A stretch of 64,000 bases of DNA from the NCBI RefSeq assembly GCF_020873895.1, contig NZ_JAHWGT010000005.1:1-64000 (forward strand). Reading direction: 5' to 3'. The position numbers and the translations under genes are program-made. The first letter of the stretch is position 1. Every line of letters begins with the position of its first letter. The notes below the pieces were generated by a model that was given only the letters and a program-made list of their open reading frames with translations, made no database searches and was not told the origin of the DNA. This DNA comes from Streptomyces sp. DH12. GTDB lineage: Bacteria; Actinomycetota; Actinomycetes; Streptomycetales; Streptomycetaceae. Shown one piece after another: positions 7,811 to 16,179 of the stretch.

Positions 7811-10221
7811 GCTCTCTCCTGTCGTCGGGCCGCGGGTCCGGGCGGCGGCGGCCCTCCGGGCCGTGCCGTACTCGACTCCGCGGTCGCCTGGGCGCCCGTG
7901 CCGACGGCCTGGTTCCCCACCACGCTCACCCCGCCGGTCTGCAGCACGCCGTTGTTGAGGATGGTCTGCGTCTGGGTCCGGAAGTCGGCCGTGTCGACCC
8001 CGTGGTCGTCCAGGAAGTCCCGGACGGCCGCCAGTGCGTGCCGGTCGAGGGCGTTCAACGTCCGCAACGCGTCGACCAGCTGGAAGTGGTGGAAGTACTC
8101 GGGCCCCTGCGCGAGGTCGCGGACGCTGATCCGGGCGCCGCGGTCGTACGCGGGATCGTCGCAGGCGGCCCGCGTCTCGTGGCGCCGGCGCACCCGTCTG
8201 CGCCGGTCGGCGAGGGCGTCCGACAGGCACGAGCGCGGCGCCGCCCACAGCGCGCTCCCGGACCGCCGCAGCGCCCGCAGCGCCAGCGAACGGCGCCGCC
8301 GGGCGCTGGGGGCGCCCGGCGGCAGCAGGTCCACCAGGTGCATGTCGCGCCGTACCGGCCCCAGGACGAACCGCTCGCATCGCAGGTGCAGCGTCCTGCC
8401 CTCCACCGCCACGTGCAGGAAGTGCGTCGGCACGATCTCCCCGCCCCACAGCGGCACGTGGGAGGTGAGGAAGTGCCGCGCGGCACCGTCCGGGTGCCGG
8501 GCGATCCACCGCAGCGTCTCGGGGGGCAGCCGAGTGGCCGGCGGGCGCAGCGGGTCGGGCAGCAGCCGGCGGTCCCGGACGGCCTCCCTGCCGCTGACGA
8601 ACACCCGGTCCTCCACCACCAGCCCCGCGATGGGCCCCTCCGCGCCGGGCGCCCGGCGGGCGCCGTCACGCCCCCCGGCCCCCTGTTCGCCCTGCCCTTC
8701 GGCCCCCCGACGGTCCTGCCCCTCGTGCCCCGCGACGCCTCGTCCGGCGCCCCGCCCCTCGCCGTGGTCCGGCAGGGGCGTCCCCGGCTCCTCCGCCGCC
8801 CCGCGCAGCCGGTGCCGCAGCCGCTCCACGAGGTCCCAGGCGTCGAAGCCGGTGACCGGCCCGGAGCGGCGCTCAGGGCCCGCGTCGGCGGGCAGCAGCG
8901 GCACCGAAAGCGTCCACTCCCCGTCCCGCCTGCCGTACCCGACGAACGGCGAGTGGCCGCTGTAGCAGCTGACGTTGCCCCGCTGGGCATCGGAAACGGC
9001 CGCGATCCGCGCGGCCGCCCACGGCTCCAGGTGCCCCGGCCGCGGCAGCCCCTCCGGGTCGAACGCGTCGCGCCGCAGCGCGCCGCGCAGCCGCGCGTCC
9101 ACGTCCGCCTCCTCCGCCACGACCGTCCGCACGGTCAGGGCGCAGCAGGCCACCACGGCGAGGAGTGCCGGTATCCCCAGCAGGTAGCCGCCGGCCAACC
9201 AGGCGAGCGGGCCCGGGAGGGAGGCCGCCGACAGGGCGGCGCCGAGCAGCACCCCGGTGACGAGCAGCCCGCCCGCCGTGCCCGCCAGTCGCCACGTCGC
9301 CGCCGACGTGGGCGGCAGCTCCCGCCCCCGCACCGCGCGCCGACGGGTCCGCGACGCCGACGCGAGCGCCCCCAGCGCCAGCCGTGCGAACAGCAGCCAC
9401 AGGGGGGCTGACACCGCGACGAGCCCGAAGGCGGCGGCCAGCCTGCGGTCCCGCCCGCGCCGCAGCCTGCCCGCGGTCAGACTGTGCCGCGCCACCGGGA
9501 CCAGGTCGACGCCCGGCGAGGCGGCGACGGCACCGAGCCCGTCGCCCAGCACGTCCTCCACGACGCGGTCGGCGAAGTCCGGGTCGGTGTACGCGGCGGC
9601 GCACAGGTAGCGGGTCACGTCGCCGGGCGAGGTGCCGGTCGCGACGGCCACCGGGCGCTCGTCGGGGGAGTCGGCCACGGCGGACCTCCGTTCGCGGTTG
9701 CGGGACGCCGTACGGGGCGCGGTGCCCGGGGCGGTCCCGGCCGCGCGGTACCCGACGGCGAGGAGGACGCCCAGCACCAGGCCGAAGAGCACCCCGTCGA
9801 CGAGCACGGCGCCGAAGGAGGTGCTCTCGCCGAAGGCGAGGAGGATGCCCGGCTCAACGGTCTCGACGGCCAGCCAGGCCAGCGCGCTGCTCACGGCGGC
9901 GACGAGCACCCCGGCACCGACCGAGGCCGCCCACCGCGCGCCGCCCGCGGGCGTCCGGCCCACCAGCCGGGGGACCAGCAGCAGGATGCCGGCGACCAGC
10001 CCTGCCAGCGTCAACCCGCCCAGCCAGGCATAGGCACGCAGGAACGGGTCGTCACCCGGTGCCAGGTGCCACCCGGGGACGAACAGCGCCCCGCGCAGCA
10101 GTCGGAGCCCGGCGCTGTCCGTCGACCACATGAGGAGCACGTCACGTGACCACGGACTGCCCAACACCACCAGAAAGGCACAGAGCAGGACGAGTCGCCC
10201 CCTGCCGGCCGGTCGTCTCAT
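7807..10221 (-). CDS. Multi-pass membrane protein with C-terminal VGNQAVG motif
   Basis: An 804-residue protein with about four transmembrane helices in the first 170 residues, then a cytosolic linker, two more hydrophobic segments (about 275-300 and 325-390), and a large soluble C-terminal region. The latter includes a Gly/Glu/Arg-rich low-complexity stretch (about 480-530) and ends with ILNNGVLQTGGVSVVGNQAV near residue 775. That motif matches the one in the coupled downstream small protein. No catalytic motif is recognised. Start chosen at the ATG at 10221 (GGGGGGTG upstream) over a TTG 30 bases earlier. Likely a signalling or conflict-type membrane module; function unknown. Confidence 0.75.
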   Translation of the reverse strand: MRRPAGRGRLVLLCAFLVVLGSPWSRDVLLMWSTDSAGLRLLRGALFVPGWHLAPGDDPFLRAYAWLGGLTLAGLVAGILLLVPRLVGRTPAGGARWAASVGAGVLVAAVSSALAWLAVETVEPGILLAFGESTSFGAVLVDGVLFGLVLGVLLAVGYRAAGTAPGTAPRTASRNRERRSAVADSPDERPVAVATGTSPGDVTRYLCAAAYTDPDFADRVVEDVLGDGLGAVAASPGVDLVPVARHSLTAGRLRRGRDRRLAAAFGLVAVSAPLWLLFARLALGALASASRTRRRAVRGRELPPTSAATWRLAGTAGGLLVTGVLLGAALSAASLPGPLAWLAGGYLLGIPALLAVVACCALTVRTVVAEEADVDARLRGALRRDAFDPEGLPRPGHLEPWAAARIAAVSDAQRGNVSCYSGHSPFVGYGRRDGEWTLSVPLLPADAGPERRSGPVTGFDAWDLVERLRHRLRGAAEEPGTPLPDHGEGRGAGRGVAGHEGQDRRGAEGQGEQGAGGRDGARRAPGAEGPIAGLVVEDRVFVSGREAVRDRRLLPDPLRPPATRLPPETLRWIARHPDGAARHFLTSHVPLWGGEIVPTHFLHVAVEGRTLHLRCERFVLGPVRRDMHLVDLLPPGAPSARRRRSLALRALRRSGSALWAAPRSCLSDALADRRRRVRRRHETRAACDDPAYDRGARISVRDLAQGPEYFHHFQLVDALRTLNALDRHALAAVRDFLDDHGVDTADFRTQTQTILNNGVLQTGGVSVVGNQAVGTGAQATAESSTARPGGPPPPGPAARRQERA

Positions 10222-10616
10222 GGCACCCCCCGGAACACCTGAGACCCGCAACTGTAGGAAACCGGGGGCCGGATGTCAGCCGAACGGACGACACCGCCGG
10301 GGGAATCGGGCCCGCTCGGCGTCGAGCGGTGACCGCGCGGCCGACGCCCGCACCTCCCGCCTTCGGGCCGCCGGGGCGCCCCGCCCCGCTCGCGGGGCGG
10401 ACGGGGGCCACTGGCACCGGCCGCTCGCCCTGTGTCACTGTGGCAGGAGCCAGCCTGGTCTGGCGGGGGAACCCCGCGCCGTCCCGGGGTCACGGTCGGT
10501 GGCCCGGTCACGGTACGGGTGGTTCTCGCTCGGCTGTGCGCGGCCCGACGCCGCGCACTCGGCGGGCGCCCCCGAGGGCGACCGTCCATGGGCTCGATCC
10601 CCGAGAGGGACGAACC
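10222..10616. other. Intergenic region with hairpin upstream of STAS gene
   Basis: About 395 bases without a credible gene between divergent units. GTGCGCGGC (10536-10544) and GCCGCGCAC (10550-10558) form a nine-pair stem with a five-base loop about 60 bases before the STAS start; this could be an untranslated-leader structure or an operator. Nothing else is recognised. Confidence 0.4.
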
Positions 10617-10964
10617 GTGTCCGACACCTTCACCGTCGTCGTCACCCACCACCCCCAGAGCACCGTCATCGCCGTCACGGGCGAGATGGACCTCACCACC
10701 TGCCCCCGCGTCGACGAGGCGTGCACCGTCCTCCCGGTGGGCGGCAAGACGCTGCGCCTCGACCTGTCCGGCGTCCCCTTCATGGACTCCACCGGCCTCA
10801 ACCTGCTGCTGCGGCTGCGCCGCCGGGTCCGGGACGACGGCAGCCGTCTGGTCCTCGCCGGCCTCCAGCCGCAGCCGAGGCACCTGCTCCACCTCACGGA
10901 GGCGTACGCCCTCTTCGAGACCACGGCGGCCGACAACGTCGGTGAGCCCGCAGGACGCCGCTGA
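10617..10964 (+). CDS. STAS-domain anti-sigma factor antagonist
   Basis: A 115-residue single STAS domain. GEMDLTTCPRVDEA forms the first strand-helix unit and LDLSGVPFMDSTGLNLLL carries the conserved Asp-Ser-Thr site whose serine is phosphorylated by a partner anti-sigma kinase. Such proteins free a stress or developmental sigma factor by binding the anti-sigma when unphosphorylated. GTG start preceded by GAGAGGGA. No kinase or sigma gene is adjacent, so its partner is probably encoded elsewhere. A second STAS protein lies at 56534-56905. Confidence 0.9.
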   Translation: MSDTFTVVVTHHPQSTVIAVTGEMDLTTCPRVDEACTVLPVGGKTLRLDLSGVPFMDSTGLNLLLRLRRRVRDDGSRLVLAGLQPQPRHLLHLTEAYALFETTAADNVGEPAGRR

Positions 10965-11094
10965 CCCGAGGACTCGCCGCGCGGCCACGCGGGCCGTCGG
11001 GGCCGGGTGCAACCCGCCCCCGCCCGGACGGAGTCGGCCGCCGGGGCCGCGCACGCGGCGGGCGCCGCGTGACCCGCCCACTTCAAGCCGCCTT

Positions 11095-11128
11095 CCGCGA
11101 AACGGTTTTCGCGGCTGAAGACGGGTTA
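11095..11128 (+). promoter_or_regulatory. Hairpin overlapping candidate SigB-type promoter
   Basis: CCGCGAAA (11095-11102) and TTTCGCGG (11107-11114) form a perfect eight-pair stem. Overlapping it is GTTT (11105-11108), then 14 bases, then GGGTTA (11123-11128), close to the Streptomyces SigB consensus GNNT-N14-16-GGGTAY. The ATG follows ten bases later, so the mRNA leader would be very short. Confidence 0.4.
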
Positions 11129-11138
11129 GGCGCACCCC

Positions 11139-11525
11139 ATGAGTGAAACGGACAAGAACAAGAGCAGCGGCAAGGACACCGCCACCCGGACGGGCGCCGC
11201 GAACGGGCGCGCCCGCACCGCCACCGGCACGGCCGGCAGGGCGGCCCGCGACACGACGCGCGCCGCGGCCGACCAGGCCGACGGGGCCCGCAAGGAGGCG
11301 GGGGGCGTTCTCGCGGCCCCCGCCCAGGCCCTGACGTCGACGGTCAACGGCGTGTGGCGCAAGGCCGCGGTACCGGCGCTGGGCCTCCTGAAGGCGAACG
11401 CCGTCACCGCGGGCGGCGTCGCGGCGGCCGCGACGGCCGTGGCCGTCGGCGCCTACGCCGGCGGGCGCAGGTCCGTCCTGCGCGCGCACGGCCCCGTCAC
11501 CCGTCTGACGGGCGGCCGCATCTGA
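11139..11525 (+). CDS. Ala-rich basic small membrane protein
   Basis: A 128-residue protein. The first 85 residues are Ala/Arg/Thr-rich and probably helical or disordered (repeated GTAGRAARDTTRAAADQ-like spacing); residues about 85-110 form one hydrophobic helix (ALGLLKANAVTAGGVAAAATAV). No domain is recognised. Composition and the possible SigB-type promoter suggest an envelope or stress-related protein, but that is inference. The ribosome-binding site is weak (TTAGGCG). Monocistronic. Confidence 0.65.
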   Translation: MSETDKNKSSGKDTATRTGAANGRARTATGTAGRAARDTTRAAADQADGARKEAGGVLAAPAQALTSTVNGVWRKAAVPALGLLKANAVTAGGVAAAATAVAVGAYAGGRRSVLRAHGPVTRLTGGRI

Positions 11526-11832
11526 GTCCCGACGGCACGCCCAGCTCCGGCGTGCCGACATCACCCAGCAGCGCTCTGCGCGCCACCCGTGTCGGGGGGC
11601 GCCTCCGTCGGGCGGGCGGCCACGAGGCGGAACAGGGCTGGCGCGGCCCCCCTGGGCGCAAGCCTCCCGTGCCGTGCCCGTGCCATGAGGCCCCGGTGGC
11701 TGCGCGGCGGAGGTGTCCCGCGTGCACACCGGGCCCGGCTGGGAGGTGTGCGGGAGCCCGTCCCCGGAGCACCGCCGGGACCGGTATCTGCGACGACGGC
11801 CCCGCGGAGCGCGAGCCGGCGCCGTGAACGCC

Positions 11833-11863
11833 GACGCCCGCCCCGCCGGGCGGGCGGGGCGTC
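11833..11863. terminator. GC-rich hairpin, likely terminator
   Basis: GACGCCCGCCCCGCC faces GGCGGGCGGGGCGTC with slight slippage, just past the stop of the leftward CDGSH operon (11881). No U-run, as usual in Streptomyces. The surrounding 11526-11880 holds no credible gene. Confidence 0.6.
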
Positions 11864-11880
11864 ATGACCGGGGGAGCGGT

Positions 11881-12093
11881 CTACTGGCGGGTCTCCCGGG
11901 GCGGGGCGCTACGGCGGTGGCTGGTGTCGCACCAGGGGTAGCGCCGACTGCGGTGGCAGGTGCACAGGGCGACGCGGAAGCGGTCAGAGGAGACCAGGGT
12001 GCCGTCCTCCAGCTCCACTTCGACCGGCCCCTCCACCAGCAGCGGACCCTTGCGCGGCAGGGTGATGCGGCGCGGGGCGTCATCGTTCGGCAC
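11881..12093 (-). CDS. CDGSH-type iron-sulfur protein
   Basis: A 70-residue protein with CTCHRSRRYPWCDTSH, the Cys-x-Cys-x2-Ser-x3-Pro-x-Cys-Asp-x-Ser-His arrangement that ligates a [2Fe-2S] cluster with three Cys and one His. The usual Gly after Asp is replaced by Thr; all ligands are kept. Known family members are redox or cluster-transfer proteins. Last gene of a three-gene operon; its ATG lies 14 bases inside the preceding methyltransferase gene, indicating coupling. It probably serves as electron carrier or cluster sensor for the haem-oxygenase-like enzyme of the operon (inference). Confidence 0.9.
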   Translation of the reverse strand: MPNDDAPRRITLPRKGPLLVEGPVEVELEDGTLVSSDRFRVALCTCHRSRRYPWCDTSHRRSAPPRETRQ

Positions 12094-12727
12094 GGATCAC
12101 CACCAGCTCTTCCTTGTCGTCGTCGTGAGCGAGCAGCCCGCGCTCGCGCAACCAGCCGTGCCGGGAGCGCAGGACGGGCCCGAAGGCGACCCAGCGGCGG
12201 TCCGCGACCACGGCCCGCAGGCCCGAGGAGCCCAGGTGCTCCAGGGTGCGGTCCGGGTCGCTCAGCACCGAGTGCACCAGCAGCAGCGTGCCGCCGGGAC
12301 GCAGCAGCCCGGGCGCCTCGCGGCAGATGCGGTCCAGGACCATGCGGCCGTCGTGGCCCGCGTCCCAGGCGCGCGCCGCGCCGCGCGGCCGGCGGGCGCC
12401 GTCCGGGGCCGGCACGTACGGCGGGTTGGCCATGATCAGGTCGAACGACTCGCCGGCCACGGGGGACAGCAGGTCGCCGCGGACGGCGTGCACGCGCACC
12501 CCGGCCAGCAGGGCGTTGAGGCGGGTCGCGAACACCGCCCTGCGGGAGACGTCCACGGCCGTCACGTGGCCGCCGCGGCGGGCGGCCTCCAGGGCGAGCG
12601 CACCCGACCCGGTGCCGATGTCGAGCACGCGCGTTCCCTCACGCAGCGGCACGGTGTCGAGGGCCTCCTTGAGGAGGGCCGTGTCATCCTGCGGGGCGTA
12701 GACCCCCGGCGGTACCAGCAGGTTCAT
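12080..12727 (-). CDS. HemK2/MTQ2-like SAM methyltransferase
   Basis: A 215-residue Rossmann methyltransferase. Motif I is VLDIGTGSGALALEAA, followed by AVDVS, and the catalytic loop is MANPPYVP, the NPPY signature for amide-nitrogen or exocyclic-amine targets as in release-factor glutamine methylation. It is shorter than bacterial PrmC and lacks its N-terminal domain, resembling the eukaryotic/archaeal Mtq2 branch. I prefer the ATG at 12727 (CGGAGACGC upstream); an ATG at 12754 overlaps the upstream stop as ATGA and is a real alternative. Operon with a haem-oxygenase-like enzyme and a CDGSH protein. Substrate unknown. Confidence 0.88.
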   Translation of the reverse strand: MNLLVPPGVYAPQDDTALLKEALDTVPLREGTRVLDIGTGSGALALEAARRGGHVTAVDVSRRAVFATRLNALLAGVRVHAVRGDLLSPVAGESFDLIMANPPYVPAPDGARRPRGAARAWDAGHDGRMVLDRICREAPGLLRPGGTLLLVHSVLSDPDRTLEHLGSSGLRAVVADRRWVAFGPVLRSRHGWLRERGLLAHDDDKEELVVIRAER

Positions 12728-12750
12728 GCGTCTCCGGGTACCCGTCTTTC

Positions 12751-13758
12751 TCATATGGCAACAGCATTCTCTTCGGTTGCGCAGAGTGACGTCCGTCCCT
12801 CGCGCCACAGGCTCAGCAGATGGTCGCCGAGCCGCTGCTCCAGGTACTCGGTCACGTCGATGCCGAACACGACGTCGTCCGCCAGGTGCGGTTCCTCGGC
12901 GAGCAGGCCGCCGATGACGTCCCTGCGGACGATCTGCTCGTGCACCGCGTCCGCCTCGACGTGCTCGTCGTAGAAGAACTCGGCGGCCCCGCCCGCGCCG
13001 GTGCGGCGCATGGCCTCCGCCAGCCTGCGCGAGCCCGGCGACGAGGTGATCTCCACGGCGGCGAAGTGCCCGACCAGGGCCCCGCGCAGCGAGCGGTGCA
13101 GACCGAGGAGGGACATGAGGTTGACGAGGGCGAGCATCGGGGCGCAGCCCGCGTCCAGGTAGCGGCCGTAGGCCGGGTCCAGGCCGAGGTCCTCCATCAG
13201 GTCGGCGAAGAGCCGCGCGTGGACGCGCTCGGGCCGGCCGCCGCCGTACTCGTCGAACTCCACCGCCGCCATGCCGGCCTTCGCCCGGCCCCAGAGGCGG
13301 GGGAGCACCCAGGCGTGCGGATCGGCCTCCTTCAGGTGGTACAGCGAGCGGTGGGCCGCGTACTCGCGCAGCTGCCACAGCTCTCCCTCGTCCCGCAGGT
13401 AGTGGGAGACGCCGGCCCCCTCGGCCGGTTCCACCAGCAGTTCCTTGAGCGCCTCCGCCACGCTGTCGTGCACCGGCGTGTCCGCCCGCAGCGCGCCCAG
13501 GAAGCGCTGTTCCATGGCCCGGCGGGTCGCCAGGAGCCGGGGGTCCCACTCCAGCTCCGGGTCGACACCGGCGAAACCGCGGTAGTGCAGCTCGTAGCAG
13601 AGGTACAGGGCGAGCTGGAGGTCGCCGCCGTAGACGTCCGCGGTACGCACCGCCTCGTCAGGGGGCAGGGGGCCGGTCCCGCGCAGATAGGCGGCGACCG
13701 CGCCGGAGAGCGGCCCGCGGCCCTCCGGCAGCGCGGGCCCGTGGCTGTCGTGTGTCAT
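12751..13758 (-). CDS. Iron-containing redox enzyme, haem-oxygenase-like fold
   Basis: A 335-residue all-helical protein. Candidate metal ligands are regularly placed: YELHYRGF, REYAAHRSLYHLKEADPHAW, AAVEFDEYGGG and EFFYDEHVEADAVHEQIV, the Glu/His pattern of haem-oxygenase-like non-haem diiron oxidases and oxygenases. Known members carry out N-oxygenation, desaturation or C-C cleavage; the substrate here is not known. First gene of the leftward operon; its stop overlaps a possible methyltransferase start (ATGA). The three-gene association recurs in Streptomyces as far as I recall, which argues for one function. Confidence 0.85.
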   Translation of the reverse strand: MTHDSHGPALPEGRGPLSGAVAAYLRGTGPLPPDEAVRTADVYGGDLQLALYLCYELHYRGFAGVDPELEWDPRLLATRRAMEQRFLGALRADTPVHDSVAEALKELLVEPAEGAGVSHYLRDEGELWQLREYAAHRSLYHLKEADPHAWVLPRLWGRAKAGMAAVEFDEYGGGRPERVHARLFADLMEDLGLDPAYGRYLDAGCAPMLALVNLMSLLGLHRSLRGALVGHFAAVEITSSPGSRRLAEAMRRTGAGGAAEFFYDEHVEADAVHEQIVRRDVIGGLLAEEPHLADDVVFGIDVTEYLEQRLGDHLLSLWREGRTSLCATEENAVAI

Positions 13759-14064
13759 CCCCACCGTGTACCCGCCGCCCGCCCCCTCATCCACCCCCGC
13801 CACCCTCTCGGACCCGCTCCGACCTGCCCGGACGCGCCCGGAGCGGGCTCGGGGCGGGCTCCGGGCGGGCTCGGAACGCGCTCGGGGCCGGTCATCCCGG
13901 CCGCCCGGCGCCCCCCGGCGGGGCCACCGCGGGAAGGCCGGCCCGCCCGTGCCGGCCCCTCGCGCCCGGCGGGGAACCGCTCGGCGAGCTGCCCGGGTCG
14001 GCACGGTATGGGCTGCTACATTCCCCCGCGGACCGGACACGGGGTGCGGGTGAGGGGAGGGCGC
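13759..14064. promoter_or_regulatory. Divergent promoter region, redox operon / FAD monooxygenase
   Basis: A 306-base divergent spacer. The left part (13800-13900) has imperfect repeats of GAGCGGGCTCGGGGCGGGCT. A plausible -10 for the rightward gene is TACATT near 14016, but I see no clear -35. No operator is evident. Confidence 0.35.
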
Positions 14065-15270
14065 GTGAAGGTGGTCTGCGTCGGCGGTGGTCCCGGCGGG
14101 CTCTACTTCTCCCTCCTCATGAAGCGGCAGGACCCGCGCCACGACGTCACCGTCCTCGAACGCGACCCGGCCGGCTCGACCTACGGGTGGGGCGTCACCT
14201 ACTGGGGCGGGCTCCTCGACCGGCTGCACGCCCACGACCCCGACTCCGCCCGCGCCGTCCGCGACGCCTCGGTCCGCTGGAGCGGCGGCGTGGCCCACAT
14301 CCGCGGCACGACGACCGCCCGCCCGGGGGACGAGGGCTTCGGCATCGGCCGGCACCGGCTGCTCGACGTCCTCGCCCGCCGCGCGCGGCAGCTCGGCGTG
14401 CGGCTGGTCCACTCCCACGAGGTCACCCCCGCCGACGGCCCGCCCGACGCGGACCTCGTCGTCGCCGCCGACGGCGTGCGCAGCGTGCTGCGCGCCCGCC
14501 ACGCCGACCACTTCGGCACCGAGGTCGAGACCGGCCGGAACACCTACGCCTGGCTGGGCACCACGAAGGTCTTCACGACCTTCACCTTCGCCTTCGCGCA
14601 GACCCCGCACGGCTGGGTGTGGTGCTACGGCTACCCGTACGGTCCGGACGGCAGCACCTGCGTCGTCGAGTGCCCGCCGGAGGTGTGGCGGGGCCTCGGC
14701 CTGGACCGGGCGTCCGACGAGGACGGCCTCGGCCTGCTGGAGGAGTTGTTCGCCGGCCCCCTGGACGGCCACCGGCTGATCGGCCGCCCCCGGGGCGAGG
14801 GAGGCGCCCGCTGGCAGACCTTCCCCACCCTGACCAACCGGACCTGGCACCGGGACAACCTCGTCCTGCTGGGCGACGCCGCCCACACCACCCACTACTC
14901 CGTCGGCGCGGGCACCACCCTCGCCCTGGAGGACGCCATGGCGCTGGCCGGCGCCCTGCGCACCGCGCCGTCCCTGCCCGCCGCCCTCGCCCGGTACGAG
15001 CGGGAACGCACCGCCGCGCTCCTGCCGCTGCGCAGCGCGGCCCGCTACAGCGCCCGCTGGTACGAGGAGCTGCCGCGGTACGCGCGGCTCGACCCGCCGC
15101 AGATGTTCGCCCTCCTCGGGCAGCGGCACTCCCCGCTCCTGCCGTACGTCCCGCCCCGGCTCTACTACCGGCTCGACCGGGCCGCCCACGGCCTGGAGCC
15201 GCTGCGCAGGTTCAAGCGGTGGCTCGGGCCGCGGCTCGCCCGCACCCTGGAGGCGACCCGCGCCCGGTGA
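14065..15270 (+). CDS. FAD-dependent aromatic-type monooxygenase
   Basis: A 401-residue group A flavoprotein hydroxylase. The N-terminal VVCVGGGPGGLYFSLLM binds the ADP of FAD, DLVVAADGVRS is the DG motif, and LVLLGDAAHTTHYSVGAGTT is the GD motif; together they define p-hydroxybenzoate-hydroxylase-like enzymes. The GGLYFSLLMKRQDP opening is especially like salicylyl-CoA and anthraniloyl-CoA 5-monooxygenases, so an aromatic CoA ester is a reasonable guess. GTG start with GGGGAGGG upstream. No CoA ligase is adjacent. Monocistronic. Confidence 0.88.
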   Translation: MKVVCVGGGPGGLYFSLLMKRQDPRHDVTVLERDPAGSTYGWGVTYWGGLLDRLHAHDPDSARAVRDASVRWSGGVAHIRGTTTARPGDEGFGIGRHRLLDVLARRARQLGVRLVHSHEVTPADGPPDADLVVAADGVRSVLRARHADHFGTEVETGRNTYAWLGTTKVFTTFTFAFAQTPHGWVWCYGYPYGPDGSTCVVECPPEVWRGLGLDRASDEDGLGLLEELFAGPLDGHRLIGRPRGEGGARWQTFPTLTNRTWHRDNLVLLGDAAHTTHYSVGAGTTLALEDAMALAGALRTAPSLPAALARYERERTAALLPLRSAARYSARWYEELPRYARLDPPQMFALLGQRHSPLLPYVPPRLYYRLDRAAHGLEPLRRFKRWLGPRLARTLEATRAR

Positions 15271-15291
15271 ACGGCGCCCGAGGCCGGGCCC

Positions 15292-16119
15292 TCACTCCGG
15301 GCGCGCCGCGCGCTCCGGGCCCCGGTCGGCGGGCGGCATCCCCTCCAGCAGTCCCCCCAGCGCGCCCACGACGAGCCGGCTCACCTCCGCCGGGTCCGCG
15401 TCGGCCAGGGGGCGCTTGCCGACCACGACCCGCATCAGGCCGATGCCGAGCAGCCAGGACAGGGCGAGGTCGGCCCGCAGCCGGCTGTCCTCGGTGTCGC
15501 TGAGCGTGGCGAGCACCCGGGCGTACTCGTCGCCCAGCGTCGTGACCGCCGCCGACACCTCGTCGCCCGCGCCCACCGAGCGCAGCAGCGTCTCCAGCGA
15601 CCGCGCCGCCCCCGCCCGACCGCGCTCCGCCCGGCCGCGCTCCGCCCGACCGCGCTCCGCCCGGCCGCGCTCCGCCCGACCGCGCTCCGCCCGGCCGCCG
15701 TCGGGCGCGTCGCCGCCCGCCGGGTCGAGCATGCTCGCCAGTACGGTCTCCACCAGGCGCTCCGGCGGGGTGCACCGCAGCTGTTCGAGACCGTCCCGCG
15801 ACACCACCTCGCCGAAGAGGGCGCGCTTCGAGCCGAAGTGGCGGAAGAGCAGGGCCTGGTTGAGTCCGGCGCGCCCGGCGATGTCCCGTACCGTCGCCCG
15901 CTCGTAGCCCCGCTCGGCGAAGAGCTCGGACGCGGCCGCCAGCAGCCGCTCCCGCGTCGTACCGCCCGGCGCTTCCGCACCGCCCGGCGCCCCCGGGCCG
16001 TCCACCGCGCCCGCGGCGGCGCGGCCTTCGCCGACCCCGTCCGCCACCGGTCCGCCCGGCTCCGCCCACCCCGCCCCGGCGCCGTACCGCGCCGCTCCGG
16101 TGCCCGCCCGTCCGGCCAT
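15292..16119 (-). CDS. TetR-family regulator with RAERG repeat
   Basis: A 275-residue TetR protein. The DNA-binding domain is TTRERLLAAASELFAERGYE followed by ATVRDIAGRAGLNQALLFRH (about residues 53-97). The ligand domain is interrupted at about residues 142-166 by five tandem copies of RAERG, probably a flexible charged linker. The 50-residue Gly/Ala-rich N-terminal extension is unusual; the true start may be a downstream GTG. Divergent from a P450 gene whose promoter carries a perfect palindrome, so it probably represses the P450-ferredoxin pair and itself. Confidence 0.85.
   Translation of the reverse strand: MAGRAGTGAARYGAGAGWAEPGGPVADGVGEGRAAAGAVDGPGAPGGAEAPGGTTRERLLAAASELFAERGYERATVRDIAGRAGLNQALLFRHFGSKRALFGEVVSRDGLEQLRCTPPERLVETVLASMLDPAGGDAPDGGRAERGRAERGRAERGRAERGRAERGRAGAARSLETLLRSVGAGDEVSAAVTTLGDEYARVLATLSDTEDSRLRADLALSWLLGIGLMRVVVGKRPLADADPAEVSRLVVGALGGLLEGMPPADRGPERAARPE
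15621..15695. repeat. 15-bp tandem repeat, five copies
   Basis: Five copies of CGCGCTCCGCCCGRC lie inside the TetR gene, alternating GGC and GAC endings so that the true period is 30 bases. Being a multiple of three, it adds RAERG units without frameshift and could vary in copy number between strains. Confidence 0.9.
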
Positions 16120-16179
16120 CGGCCGCCCCCGTCCCGTCGTTCGAAGACGCGTTCCAACCCGTATGGCCGGAGGCGCCGT

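Noticed and set aside
12820-14064. Open frame antisense to the haem-oxygenase-like gene leading into the FAD monooxygenase
   Set aside because: Low-complexity composition; the real start is the GTG at 14065 with a good ribosome-binding site.
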